From: Devosia enhydra
Lineage (GTDB): Bacteria > Pseudomonadota > Alphaproteobacteria > Rhizobiales > Devosiaceae
Assembly (NCBI RefSeq): GCF_900119845.1
Contig: NZ_FPKU01000001.1
Coordinates: 715,528 to 779,527 of the forward strand
DNA length: 64,000 bases
Direction: 5' to 3'
Every line of letters starts with the position of its first letter. Positions within the stretch are counted from its first letter, which is position 1. The translations under genes were made by a program, and so were the position numbers. The notes below the pieces were generated by a model, which saw only the letters and a list, made by a program, of their open reading frames with translations, made no database searches and was not told where the DNA came from. Shown piece after piece: positions 33,715-42,323 of the stretch.

Positions 33715-34506
33715 TCAGTGCCCGCCGGCCAGGCGCTTTTCTCCCGCCTCGATCCGGATCGGCAGCACGTTTTGGGCCGGCGGCAGGGGGCAGACGGCGA
33801 ATTCGGTGAAGGCGCAGGGCGGGTTGATGGCCTTGTTGAAATCGAGCACGATTGTCTTGTCCGTCACCTCCTCGCCATAGACGAAACGGCAGGCGGCATA
33901 GGTGCTGTCGCGCGATGTCAGGTCGCGGATGACGAATTGCGGGCTTTGCGGCGTACCGTGGGTGGCGAGGAGTTCATAGGCCACGCCATCCTTGCTGAAG
34001 ACCGCCTTGTGACTGGCCTCGACCTCGGTGGTGATGGCCTTGGACGTGGTGATGGTGAGCCCCATCGGCGCGTCGAGCTTCACCCACTCGGCCGTCAGTC
34101 GCCAGCTCGGATCGTAGGGGAAATACGCGATGGGCGGCAGGGCGTCGCCCGCCTTCGATGCGGTATCGCGCACGCGCAAGGCATTTTCGCCGTTGAGCGT
34201 TGTGACCTCGAGCAGCAGCGTGCCAGAGGTGAAGCGCGGCGGGTGCGCCTTGGAGAGGGCGAGCGTGATGGGTGCGCCGCCATCGGCGGGCGTGTAGGTA
34301 ACGCCACCTTCGTGGTCCTGGGTGAGTGTGCCGACATGGGCGGGCCCGGCCGGAAGCACGATGTCGTTGTCCGAGGCGCTGCCCATACGCACCGTACCTT
34401 CCGACAGCCACTCGCGCGCTATGATGTTGAGCCAGCCATCGGGCGCCTTCAGCGCCTCGAGGCGGCGGGCCTGCCACTGGAGATAGGCTTTGTGCTGGTC
34501 GGTCAT
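33715..34506 (-). CDS. DUF1684 domain-containing protein
   Basis: 263 aa, cytoplasmic, no signal peptide. The conserved C-terminal block is clear: DFNKAINPPCAFTEFAVCP followed by LPPAQNVLPIRIEAGEKR, with the N-terminal GWLNIIAREWLSEGTVRMGS and the middle PPIAYFPYDPSWRLTAEWV. The function of the family is unknown; an FHA-like start and a hydrolase-like beta fold have been suggested for relatives, which I cannot verify here. Its ATG overlaps the stop of the ABC ATPase by four bases, so it is made together with the oligopeptide importer and probably acts on its cargo. Confidence 0.88.
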   Translation of the reverse strand: MTDQHKAYLQWQARRLEALKAPDGWLNIIAREWLSEGTVRMGSASDNDIVLPAGPAHVGTLTQDHEGGVTYTPADGGAPITLALSKAHPPRFTSGTLLLEVTTLNGENALRVRDTASKAGDALPPIAYFPYDPSWRLTAEWVKLDAPMGLTITTSKAITTEVEASHKAVFSKDGVAYELLATHGTPQSPQFVIRDLTSRDSTYAACRFVYGEEVTDKTIVLDFNKAINPPCAFTEFAVCPLPPAQNVLPIRIEAGEKRLAGGH

Positions 34507-35264
34507 GATCGTGTGTCCTTGAGGGATAGGCGCGGTACGCTGGCAAGCAACCGCTGCGTATAGGGGTGCTGGGGTCGGGCCAGAACTTCGGCTGTGTCGC
34601 CGCTTTCGACGATGCGGCTGCGTTCGAGGATGACGATGCGGCGGCAGAGCGCGGCCACCACGCCGATATCGTGGGAAACGAACAGCAGGCTCATCCTGGT
34701 GCCGAGGCTGGCCAGCAGTTCGACAATGCGGATCTTGGTCGTGAGATCGAGCGCGCTCACGGCCTCGTCGGCCAGCAACAGGCGAGGACCCGCCACGATG
34801 GCTCGGGCGATGGCGATGCGCTGGCGCTGGCCCCCGGAGAACTGGTGCGGATAGCGCCCGGCGGCATCGGCATCGAGCCCCACCGACGACAGGGCATCGG
34901 CCACCATCTGCCGGTGGTCGCCGGGAATGCGCAGCGATCGCAGGGGTTCTGCGATGATGGACGATATCTTCTGGCGCGGATCGAGCGACGAATAGGGGTC
35001 CTGGAAGACGATCTGCGCCTGCCGACGAAACTGCCGCATGAAGGCGGCGTTGCGCGGATCAAGCGACGCACCATCGAAGGTGATGGTTCCGCTATCGGGC
35101 CGGGCCAGTCCCAGCAGCAGACGGAGCAGGGTGGTCTTGCCAGAGCCGGATTCGCCTACGAGGCCGACCGTGTCGCCGCTCTCCATCGCGAACGAGACAT
35201 CATCGAGAATGCGGCGCTCGGCGGTATAGCCGAAGCTGACCCGGTCGACGCTGATGAGGGTCAT
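34503..35264 (-). CDS. oligopeptide-type ABC importer ATPase (DppF/OppF-like), cassette 1
   Basis: 253 aa. Walker A GESGSGKTT (about 37-45), Q-loop QIVFQDPYSSLDPRQ, signature FSGGQRQRIAIARAIVAGPRLLLADEAVSALD and H-loop LFVSHDIGVVAAL. The C-terminus is short and lacks the usual long Opp tail, keeping only QHPYTQRLLASVPR. It overlaps its neighbours by four bases on both sides (DppD-like gene upstream, DUF1684 gene downstream). It pairs with the upstream ATPase as a heterodimer. Confidence 0.9.
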   Translation of the reverse strand: MTLISVDRVSFGYTAERRILDDVSFAMESGDTVGLVGESGSGKTTLLRLLLGLARPDSGTITFDGASLDPRNAAFMRQFRRQAQIVFQDPYSSLDPRQKISSIIAEPLRSLRIPGDHRQMVADALSSVGLDADAAGRYPHQFSGGQRQRIAIARAIVAGPRLLLADEAVSALDLTTKIRIVELLASLGTRMSLLFVSHDIGVVAALCRRIVILERSRIVESGDTAEVLARPQHPYTQRLLASVPRLSLKDTRS

Positions 35265-36070
35265 TGCCGCCCCTCCAGCGCCGCATCGAAGCGCCGCGCC
35301 GCCGACAGCAGGCTGCGTGTGTAATCGTGAGCCGGCTCGGAAAAGACCCGCGCAACCGGCCCCGATTCAACGGCAACGCCCTGGCGCAGCACGATGACCT
35401 GCTCCACAGCGCTTGCGACCAGCGGCAGGTCGTGGCTGATGAACAGCAGCGCCATATTGCGGTCGCGGACCAGCCGGTCGAGCAGCGCCATGATCTCGGC
35501 CTGTGTGGTGACATCGAGGGCGGTGGTCGGCTCGTCGGCGATCAGCAGGTCCGGCTCGCAGGCAATTGCCATCGCAATCGCAACGCGCTGCCTCTGCCCG
35601 CCGGATAGCTCATGCGGATAGGCCCGCGCGATGCGCACCGGATCGGGCAGGGCGACATCGACCATGATGGCGAGCACAGCCGCATCGAGCGCCTGGCCCG
35701 AAAGCGGCCGGCCATCGCGGCGCGCCCGCCGCCGCAACGGCTCGCGGATCTGCCGACCCACCCGCATCAGTGGATCGAGCGCGGTCAGGGGCTCTTGGAA
35801 GACGATGGCGACAGCCTTCCCCCGCAACTGATCGAGGTCGCGGTCCGCGGCGCCGACGACCTCGCGACCGGCCAGCTTCACCGATCCGCTGGCGCGCAGC
35901 CCCGGCGCAAGCAGGCCAGTCGCAGCTAGCGCGGTGAGTGATTTGCCGGAGCCCGATTCCCCGATCAGCCCGAGCCGCTCGCCGCGTTGCAGGGTCAGCG
36001 ACAGAGTATCGACGAGGACCTTGGTTGCCGAACGAACGCTCAACCCGGTGATCTCGAGCAGCGGGCTCAT
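35261..36070 (-). CDS. oligopeptide-type ABC importer ATPase (DppD/OppD-like), cassette 1
   Basis: 269 aa from ATG 36070; the frame is open further upstream but that part overlaps the permease gene. Walker A GESGSGKSL (about 38-46), QEPLTALDPLMRVGRQI, signature LSGGQRQRVAIAMAIACEPDLLIADEPTTALD and H-loop LFISHDLPLVAS. The start overlaps the permease stop (ATGA) and its own stop overlaps the next ATPase. Supplies one of the two NBDs of the importer. Confidence 0.9.
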   Translation of the reverse strand: MSPLLEITGLSVRSATKVLVDTLSLTLQRGERLGLIGESGSGKSLTALAATGLLAPGLRASGSVKLAGREVVGAADRDLDQLRGKAVAIVFQEPLTALDPLMRVGRQIREPLRRRARRDGRPLSGQALDAAVLAIMVDVALPDPVRIARAYPHELSGGQRQRVAIAMAIACEPDLLIADEPTTALDVTTQAEIMALLDRLVRDRNMALLFISHDLPLVASAVEQVIVLRQGVAVESGPVARVFSEPAHDYTRSLLSAARRFDAALEGRQ

Positions 36071-36915
36071 GACAACGTCCTCGCGGCATCGATCCGCGCC
36101 CGCAGCCCATCGGCCAGCAGGTTGACGCCGATCGCGAGGGAAACGAGTGCAATACCGGGTGCGATGGCGCCCAAGGGAGCGGTGTAGACCGTGCCCTGCG
36201 CCTCCTGCAGCATCCGGCCCCACGAAGCATTGGGCGGTGGCGCGCCGAGCCCCAGGTAAGAAAGCGAAGCTTCCGCGATCACGGCCAGCCCGAACTGGAG
36301 GGCGAAATTCACCGAGAGCGTCGGCCAGATATTGGGCAGCACATGGATCGCGACGATCTTGGGCCAGCTCGAGCCGGAGGTTCGCGCGGCGGTGATGTAA
36401 TCCATAACCAGCACGCGCTTGGCGAGAATGCGCGTGAGGCGTGCGACGATGGCTGAAAGCGCGATGCCAAGCGCGACGATGGCAGAGCCGAGGCTCGCCG
36501 TATCGCTGGCTGCCACCACCAACATGGCGATGAGCAGGGTCGGGAAGGCGATGAGGATATCGAGGGTGGCGGCCAGCGCATCATCGAGCCAGCGGCTGGC
36601 AAAGGCCGCCAGGATGCCGATGCTGACCCCGATGGTGGCCCCGATCGCCACGGCGCCAAGGCCCACGGTCAGGGCGATGCGGCTGCCGATCATCAACTGG
36701 GTAAAGAGGTCTCGCCCCAGCCGGTCCGTGCCCACCCAATGGGCAAGGCTCGCTCCTTCGAGCCGGCCACCGGTGAAGGCGTTGGGCTCATAGGGCAGCC
36801 AGACGAGGGTCAGTAGGCCGATGGCGATGTGCAGGCCGACCAGCATTATACCTGCCATGAGGGTGAGCGAGACGATACCCCTCCGGCGGTTCGGCGATGC
36901 AGCAACGTCACTCAT
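36067..36915 (-). CDS. oligopeptide-type ABC importer permease (DppC-like), cassette 1
   Basis: 282 aa with about six helices. An N-terminal helix (residues 13-38) is followed by the DppC-type loop NAFTGGRLEGASLAHWVGTDRLGRDLFTQLMIGSRIAL. The EAA loop is YITAARTSGSSWPKIVAIHVLPN and the terminal segment is EASLSYLGLGAPPPNASWGRML. The HxxGTDxxGRDxx motif is diagnostic for the C-type permease of dipeptide/nickel transporters. Overlaps both neighbours by four bases. Confidence 0.92.
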   Translation of the reverse strand: MSDVAASPNRRRGIVSLTLMAGIMLVGLHIAIGLLTLVWLPYEPNAFTGGRLEGASLAHWVGTDRLGRDLFTQLMIGSRIALTVGLGAVAIGATIGVSIGILAAFASRWLDDALAATLDILIAFPTLLIAMLVVAASDTASLGSAIVALGIALSAIVARLTRILAKRVLVMDYITAARTSGSSWPKIVAIHVLPNIWPTLSVNFALQFGLAVIAEASLSYLGLGAPPPNASWGRMLQEAQGTVYTAPLGAIAPGIALVSLAIGVNLLADGLRARIDAARTLS

Positions 36916-37874
36916 GCCTCCACCCGCGTCCGCCCGCGCAGGCGCGGGTCGATGAGGCGCTGCGCAAGATCTGCGGCAAAGCCGATGATGAGCACCAGCA
37001 GCGTCGAGACGAACAGCACGCCCTGCACATTTGGGTAGTCGCGCTGCTGAATCGCGAGCAGAAGCATAGATCCGAGGCCGGGCAGGCTGAAGACGCGCTC
37101 GATGACGACGGCGCCGAGAAAGGTCGTCGCCAGCTCGATGCCGAGGATCGAGATCACCGGAACCGCGCCATTGCGCAGCCCGTGCCTGACGAGCGCCTCG
37201 GTGAAACCCGCGCCGAGCGCGCGTGCCGTCCGCAGATAGTCGCTGCCCAGCACATCGAGCGTTGCGGCGCGGACATAGCGCAAAAGCGACGCGCCCATCA
37301 CGAGCCCGATGGTGAGCGCGGGCAGCACCATGCCGATGGCCGCTTCACCAAAATTGCTCCAGCCGCGCAGGGGGAAGCCACCCGATGGCAGCCAGCGGAG
37401 GTTTATCGCAAAGAGCGTCACCAAGAGGATGCCCACCCAGAAAACCGGGATAGCGATGCCGAGCTGGGAGATGACGGAGATCGCCGCGCCATACCAGCGA
37501 TCGGCGCGAATGGCCGACAGCATGCCGAGCGGCACGGCGAGGGTGATGGCGATCAGAAAGCCCAGCGCGGTCAGCGGCAGGGTCACCGACATGCGGTTGC
37601 CGATCTCTTCGAGCACCGAAGCGCGGCTGACAAAGGATGTGCCGAGATCGAGCCGCGCGAGATTTCCGATGAACGTGCCGAACTGCACATGCAGCGGCTG
37701 GTCCGACCCCACCTGCGCCCGCGCCGCTTCGATCTGCTGCGGCGTCGCGCCGACGCCGAGCAGCGCGTTGGCCGGATCGCCGGGCAGAAGGCGCAGGAGC
37801 ACGAACAGCACCACCGCCGCAACGAAGAGCGAGACGATGAGAATCAGCGTGCGGCGGAGGGTGTAGGCGAGAAT
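36912..37874 (-). CDS. oligopeptide-type ABC importer permease (DppB-like), cassette 1, probable ATT start
   Basis: About 320 aa with six helices: ILAYTLRRTLILIVSLFVA at the start, LLRLLPGDPANALLG, the B-type GNLARLDLGTSFVSRASVLEEIGNRM loop, the EAA loop SDYLRTARALGAG and ERVFSLPGLGSMLLLAIQQRDYP. No ATG, GTG or TTG lies in frame where the protein should begin. The only in-frame start upstream is a GTG at 37934, which sits inside the terminator stem and would add 20 non-conserved residues. ATT at 37874 has AAGGA (37883-37887) eight bases upstream and begins exactly at the family's usual N-terminus, so I propose ATT as start. Confidence 0.85.
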   Translation of the reverse strand: MLAYTLRRTLILIVSLFVAAVVLFVLLRLLPGDPANALLGVGATPQQIEAARAQVGSDQPLHVQFGTFIGNLARLDLGTSFVSRASVLEEIGNRMSVTLPLTALGFLIAITLAVPLGMLSAIRADRWYGAAISVISQLGIAIPVFWVGILLVTLFAINLRWLPSGGFPLRGWSNFGEAAIGMVLPALTIGLVMGASLLRYVRAATLDVLGSDYLRTARALGAGFTEALVRHGLRNGAVPVISILGIELATTFLGAVVIERVFSLPGLGSMLLLAIQQRDYPNVQGVLFVSTLLVLIIGFAADLAQRLIDPRLRGRTRVEA

Positions 37875-37920
37875 GGCGGACGTCCTTGCGCGAGGGGTGT
37901 CGCAACAATAGCGGGGCTTA

Positions 37921-37960
37921 AAAGGCAAAGCCACCGGCTGGTCGGCCGGTGGCGGTTTTT
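37921..37960 (-). terminator. terminator/attenuator between binding-protein and permease genes, cassette 1
   Basis: GCCACCGGC (37930-37938) and GCCGGTGGC (37945-37953) form a perfect 9-bp stem around a 6-nt loop. On the minus strand it is followed by TTTGCCTTTT; on the plus strand by GGTTTTT. It lies between the solute-binding-protein gene and the permease genes, a common place for partial termination that keeps the binding protein in excess. Confidence 0.7.
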
Positions 37961-38038
37961 GCGGGCAGAGCCAGTCCGGCGAGATGCTGGACTGGCCTGC
38001 GGTGAGCGCTTCAGCGCAAGCGCTTCAAGGCTCGAAGC

Positions 38039-39526
38039 CTATTGAGCTTTCTCGATGTCATAGGCGAAGAACTGCGAGTTCAGCCCGTTGACCGGATAGC
38101 CGGTGACATTGGCCGCCGACACCACGATCTGCGGATAGAGATAGAGCCAGTTGCTGGCCGCATCCTCGGCGATGATCTTGTTGGCCTCGGTGAGTTTCTC
38201 GAACTGCTCGGCTTCCGAGCCGGCGGCCTCGGCGTCGGCGATAAGCTTGACCACGTCGGGATTGTTGTAACCCCAGTAGAAGTCGGGATTGCCGTAGAAA
38301 ACGATGTCGCGGTGGTTGACGTGCTCTTGCAGCGTCGCCTCGAAATTCCGCTCCTGGTAGATCTTGGTATACCATTCATTGGCGGTGATGATGTTGATGT
38401 TCACCGTGACGCCGATCTTGGCATATTCGGTCTGCAGGAACTGCGCGACGATCGGGTGCGGATCATAGTCCGGCGTATCCAGGGTGAAGGTGAAGCCATC
38501 GGGATAGCCGGCTTCGGCGAGCAGGGCCTTGGCGCTCTCGACGTCATAGGCATCGACGCCCGTGAGATCGACATACCACGGATCGGTAGGGGGCACGAAC
38601 GAGCCGATCAGCGTGCCGTAATCGCCCCAGATCGAATTGAGCAGCCGCGCCTTGTCGGTGGCTCGGGCGAGGGCCTTGCGTACCTTGACGTTGTCGAAGG
38701 GGGCCACCCGGTCGTTATAGGCGAGCAGTTCCTTGGTGGTCGAGGCGCCCTCAGTGACCGTGTAGCTCGGATTGCCGCTGAACTGGGCCAGCGAATCCGG
38801 GCTCTGCACCGAGGTGATGATGTCAATGGCGTTGGTCAGCAGGGCGTTATTCAGCGCCGTGGCATCGGTGAAATAGGTGTAGATCACCTCGCCATTGCTG
38901 GGGGCCTCGCCCCAATAGCCATCAAAGCGCGAGAGCGCGAGGGCCGAGCCCCGACGCCATTCGGCAAGGGTGTATGGGCCGGTACCGTCCTCGGCCGAGG
39001 TGATGTCGCCCGCCGCGTCGTTGACGATCCAGACATAGGAGAGGTTGTAGGGCAGGGAAATCGACCGCGCGGACAGCGTGATCACGACCGTCTGGTCATC
39101 AGGTGTCTCGATGCCGGCAATGGTGGAGAGGCTGCGCTTGCGCGAGCTTTTGGAGGCTTCGGCAGTGACGCGCTCGATGGAGTATTTGACGTCGGCGGCG
39201 GTCAGGGGATCGCCGGAGTGGAAGGTCACGCCTTCCTTGAGCTTGAAGGTATAGGTGAGGCCATCCTCGCTCGCCTCGTAGCTCTCGACGAGGCGCGGCT
39301 CGACGGTGCCGGCATCGGTCAGTTGAAACAGCGCCTCATAGACATTGCCGTTGAAGGCCTCGTTGATGCCCTGGCCGGCGCCGGCGGTGTTGTCGAGGTT
39401 CTGCGGCTCGTAGAGCGATCCGATGCGGATGCTGGCGTCAGGGTTGAAGCCCTGCCCGAGCGCGATTGCCGAAAAGCTTGCGCCGGCAAGAAGGGCGGCG
39501 ACGAAAAGCAGGGGCCTGGAGGTCAT
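38039..39526 (-). CDS. extracellular solute-binding protein family 5 (DppA/OppA-like), cassette 1
   Basis: 495 aa. Signal peptide residues 1-24 (LLAGASFSAIALGQG). The family 5 signature is seen: NVYEALFQLTDAGTVEPRLVESYEASEDGLTYTFKLKEGVTFHSGDPLTAADVKYSIERV (about 62-120), then GTGPYTLAEWRRGS, the RKALARATDKARLL region (hinge lobe II) and AGYPDGFTFTL. Ligands of this family include peptides, nickel, sugars and opines, and the pocket is not predictable. Followed by a hairpin and then by the permease genes. Confidence 0.92.
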   Translation of the reverse strand: MTSRPLLFVAALLAGASFSAIALGQGFNPDASIRIGSLYEPQNLDNTAGAGQGINEAFNGNVYEALFQLTDAGTVEPRLVESYEASEDGLTYTFKLKEGVTFHSGDPLTAADVKYSIERVTAEASKSSRKRSLSTIAGIETPDDQTVVITLSARSISLPYNLSYVWIVNDAAGDITSAEDGTGPYTLAEWRRGSALALSRFDGYWGEAPSNGEVIYTYFTDATALNNALLTNAIDIITSVQSPDSLAQFSGNPSYTVTEGASTTKELLAYNDRVAPFDNVKVRKALARATDKARLLNSIWGDYGTLIGSFVPPTDPWYVDLTGVDAYDVESAKALLAEAGYPDGFTFTLDTPDYDPHPIVAQFLQTEYAKIGVTVNINIITANEWYTKIYQERNFEATLQEHVNHRDIVFYGNPDFYWGYNNPDVVKLIADAEAAGSEAEQFEKLTEANKIIAEDAASNWLYLYPQIVVSAANVTGYPVNGLNSQFFAYDIEKAQ

Positions 39527-39703
39527 GGTAGTATCTCGGTTGAAAGCGTTGAGCCAATATAGCCCATGACCTGCCGCGTCTCCATCGCCGCCGCAATCAT
39601 GGGCTTGCGCGTGCAGAGCGTCACGGCGAATGAATTTTCCACCGGCGTACGGGCGGAGAAACGATACATCTCCGAGCGCCTCGGAACGCTCATGCGCTGA
39701 TGG

Positions 39704-40414
39704 TCAGGCGTCGAGCACTTCGGTCAGCCGCAGGATCCGGCGATCAGGCACCACCGGCGCATCGGCAGAAAGCCCGATGCCGAAGGGGTCGTACCAGATG
39801 CCCGTCATGCCCAGCCGCTGCGGCGCCAGAACGTCCCAGACGAGATCATCCCCGATCATCCCTGCGTCCTGAGGGTCGACCGCGAGTGCCGCAAGAGTAT
39901 GCACATAGGCCCGGCCGTCGGGCTTGCCGAAACCGGCCTCCTCCTCGACCTGGATGTGATCGAAGCGATGGCGCAGACCGAAGCGGTCGATCTTGGCATT
40001 CTGCACCTCGGTCGCGCCGTTGGTCACGAGCCCGAGCTTGAGCCCACGCGCACGGAAGGTGTCGATGACGGCCAAGGCGTCGGGATAGAGGTACATGTTC
40101 TCTTCGCGATAGGCGGCGTAGCGATCGGCGATGGCGTCGGCGACAGTATCGAGCCCCGTGAACCCGGCCGAAAGGACGGCGTTGCGCACGACCGATCGCC
40201 TTGTCGCGACGGCCTGGAGCCGCCAGCGACGACGATTGTCGTCATCGCTGAGGAAACTCGCGGTGCTGTCGGCAATCACCGTCGCGACAGCGCCCGGATC
40301 ATGGCCGGCAAGCCCCTCCGCAAACTCGCGCACTACCGCATGCCACGCCGGGGCCGGATTGGCGTAGGCGAAGATCAGCGTATCATCGAGATCAAAGAGA
40401 ACCGCCCGTTTCAT
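39704..40414 (-). CDS. HAD-superfamily hydrolase (HAD-IA type)
   Basis: 236 aa. Motif I FDLDDT (residues 7-12; nucleophile Asp at 7 and acid/base Asp at 9), motif II LVTNGA (about 132-137), motif III Lys in FGKPDGRAYVH (about 162) and motif IV MIGDDLVWDVLAP (about 186-198): all four are intact, so it should be an active phosphatase or dehalogenase-type hydrolase. A helical cap (about 15-110) fits the HAD-IA phosphatases. ATG 40414 overlaps the aminotransferase stop by four bases, last gene of cassette 2. The cargo is probably a phosphorylated product of the same pathway. Confidence 0.9.
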   Translation of the reverse strand: MKRAVLFDLDDTLIFAYANPAPAWHAVVREFAEGLAGHDPGAVATVIADSTASFLSDDDNRRRWRLQAVATRRSVVRNAVLSAGFTGLDTVADAIADRYAAYREENMYLYPDALAVIDTFRARGLKLGLVTNGATEVQNAKIDRFGLRHRFDHIQVEEEAGFGKPDGRAYVHTLAALAVDPQDAGMIGDDLVWDVLAPQRLGMTGIWYDPFGIGLSADAPVVPDRRILRLTEVLDA

Positions 40415-41517
40415 CGCGCACGCCCGTCGTAATGGCTAAGAATGACGGCAGCGGCGGCCCCGAGATCGACGCTGCATCCCAAGCTTGCGAGAGCCTGCCC
40501 GACCGCCAGGACGCCGGTCAGCACCGGCTGGAGTGCTGCGCGCGGACTTGTGTGGTTGAGCCGGACAAGCCTTTCGGCAGCTTCCCCGATACCGGGACCT
40601 ATGCCGGTATCGAAGGGCGCAAGGGCGGAGAGCAGGTTGCCGATCCCGATGCCCGGTGGCGGTACGGCCGCCGTGGTGAGGTTGGATGCGCGATCCGGCG
40701 ACACGAACGCTGTCAGTCCGAGGGCGACGAGCCCTGCCCGGGTGGCCTCCGCGGCGCGGGCGTGGCGGGCGATGACTGCGGCAAGCCCTTCGCGCTCGAC
40801 CCGGTCGAGGGCGGCATCGAGGGCATGAAGCTCGAGCGCCGAGGGCATGCCGGGCAAGGCGCCGCGCCCCTTGTCGAGCCAGTTGTGCTTGAGATCGAGC
40901 AGCGAGAGAGAGGAGAGTTCCGGCGCGCCGGGCGCGAGAAGCCGCTCCCACGCAGCCGGGCTCACCGACAGCGCCGAGAGGCCGGCCGATCCGCCAAGCG
41001 ATTTCTGCGCGCCGATGACGGCGATGTCGATGCCCAATGCATCGACATCGAGCTCGTGGCCACCCACCGAGGCCACGGCATCGACGATGACCAGCGCACC
41101 AGCGGCCCCGGCTGCACGCGCGATGGGCTCGAGCGGATTGAGAATGCCGCTCGAGGATTCTGCGTGGACGAGCGCTACGAGGTCGTAACCGCCTTTGGCC
41201 AGTTCGGCCTCGACGGCTGGAGCCTCGATCGGTTGCCCGCCCGAGGCGCGCAGATCGGTCACCTCCGCACCGGCCCGGCACAGCCAGCGGCCGAACCAGT
41301 CGCCATAGGGGCTTGTCACGATATTGAGGGCGCGCATGCCCCGGCGGGGGAGACTGGTCGCCACGGCTTCGAGCGCAAGGATTGCCTCGCCCTGGACGAT
41401 CAGCACATCGTTTTTCGTGTTGAGGATCGCAGCCAGCCGGTCCGCAAGTTCGGCCATCCGGCTGGGCGGAAACGGTGGAATATCGAGAAGGGCGGCGGCG
41501 GCGAGGGCAGGGATCAT
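40411..41517 (-). CDS. class V PLP aminotransferase (alanine/serine-glyoxylate type)
   Basis: 368 aa, fold type I. Seen: the PLP-phosphate region with VQGEAILALEAVATSL in place of the usual G-S-G-T, the coenzyme Asp in ALVIVDAVASVGGHELDVDALGIDIAVIG (about 135-163) and the Schiff-base Lys in GAQKSLGGSAGLS (about 164-176). The C-terminal Arg that binds the substrate carboxylate may be in ERLVRLNHTSPRA. It resembles AGXT, serine-glyoxylate and pyridoxamine-pyruvate aminotransferases. It is co-translated with the importer ATPase upstream and the HAD hydrolase downstream, both by ATGA overlaps. Confidence 0.88.
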   Translation of the reverse strand: MIPALAAAALLDIPPFPPSRMAELADRLAAILNTKNDVLIVQGEAILALEAVATSLPRRGMRALNIVTSPYGDWFGRWLCRAGAEVTDLRASGGQPIEAPAVEAELAKGGYDLVALVHAESSSGILNPLEPIARAAGAAGALVIVDAVASVGGHELDVDALGIDIAVIGAQKSLGGSAGLSALSVSPAAWERLLAPGAPELSSLSLLDLKHNWLDKGRGALPGMPSALELHALDAALDRVEREGLAAVIARHARAAEATRAGLVALGLTAFVSPDRASNLTTAAVPPPGIGIGNLLSALAPFDTGIGPGIGEAAERLVRLNHTSPRAALQPVLTGVLAVGQALASLGCSVDLGAAAAVILSHYDGRAR

Positions 41518-42323
41518 CTAGGCCTCTCTTGATGAAGACGGGGCACGGCGGCGATCAGCGCGCGCGCCATGGGGGACGAGGGCTGGGCGATGACTCGGCC
41601 GGTGGGACCGGTTTCCACGATCCTACCCGCGTCCATGATCGCGACCCTGTGGGCCACCGCTTTGACGACTGCGAGATCATGGGAGACGAAGAGATAGGCC
41701 AACCCATCCTGGCGTTGCAGCTCGACGAGCAGGTCGAGGATCTGGCCCCTGATCGACACATCGAGCGCCGATACCGCTTCATCGAGCACAATGAGCCGGG
41801 GCTCGCAGGCCAAGGCCCGCGCGAGGGCGACACGCTGTCGCTGGCCGCCCGAAATCTCCCCGATCCCGCGATCAAGAAGGCTGGCAGGCAGCTGAACGCG
41901 GTCGAGCAGGGCGTTGGCCCTCATGCGCCACTGGCCGCGCGGCGCGAGCCTGTGGATGCGCAGAGGATCGGTGATCGCGGAAAGGACGCTGGCGCGCGGG
42001 TTGAAGGCGCCGAGCGGATCCTGGAACACCATCTGCATCAGCCGGCGCTGGCGGCGCAGGGCGCTGCCCTTGAGCCCCAGCCAGTCCTGCCCGGCAAAGC
42101 TGACCTCGCCGGCATCGGGTTCGATGAGACGCGTGATGACGCGGGCAAGGGTGGATTTGCCGCTGCCCGAGGGCCCCAGAAGTCCCAGCGTCTCGCCGGC
42201 CGACAGGGTGATCGACACGTCATCAAGCGCGGTGACCCGTCGGCCGCCGCTGATGAAGCGCCGGCTGATGGAATTGGCAACGAGCAGGGGCTCTGCACCG
42301 TCCGTCGCGAGGCCTTCCTTCAT
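41514..42323 (-). CDS. oligopeptide-type ABC importer ATPase (DppF/OppF-like), cassette 2
   Basis: 269 aa. Walker A GPSGSGKST (about 48-56), Q-loop MVFQDPLGAFNPRASV, signature ISGGQRQRVALARALACEPRLIVLDEAVSALD and H-loop LFVSHDLAVVKAV. It ends ...QPSSPMARALIAAVPR, the shortened form of the Opp tail. Overlaps the DppD-like gene upstream and the aminotransferase gene downstream by four bases each. The partner NBD is the next gene upstream. Confidence 0.9.
   Translation of the reverse strand: MKEGLATDGAEPLLVANSISRRFISGGRRVTALDDVSITLSAGETLGLLGPSGSGKSTLARVITRLIEPDAGEVSFAGQDWLGLKGSALRRQRRLMQMVFQDPLGAFNPRASVLSAITDPLRIHRLAPRGQWRMRANALLDRVQLPASLLDRGIGEISGGQRQRVALARALACEPRLIVLDEAVSALDVSIRGQILDLLVELQRQDGLAYLFVSHDLAVVKAVAHRVAIMDAGRIVETGPTGRVIAQPSSPMARALIAAVPRLHQERPR

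Noticed and set aside
37872-37934. GTG at 37934 as start of the DppB-like permease
   Set aside because: It lies within the terminator stem-loop, has no ribosome-binding site and adds 20 residues unlike the family N-terminus.
39704-41517. 2-aminoethylphosphonate pathway (PhnW aminotransferase plus PhnX hydrolase)
   Set aside because: The HAD protein starts FDLDDT and lacks the phosphonatase-type DWAGT opening, and the aminotransferase does not show PhnW-specific wording; only a superficial parallel.
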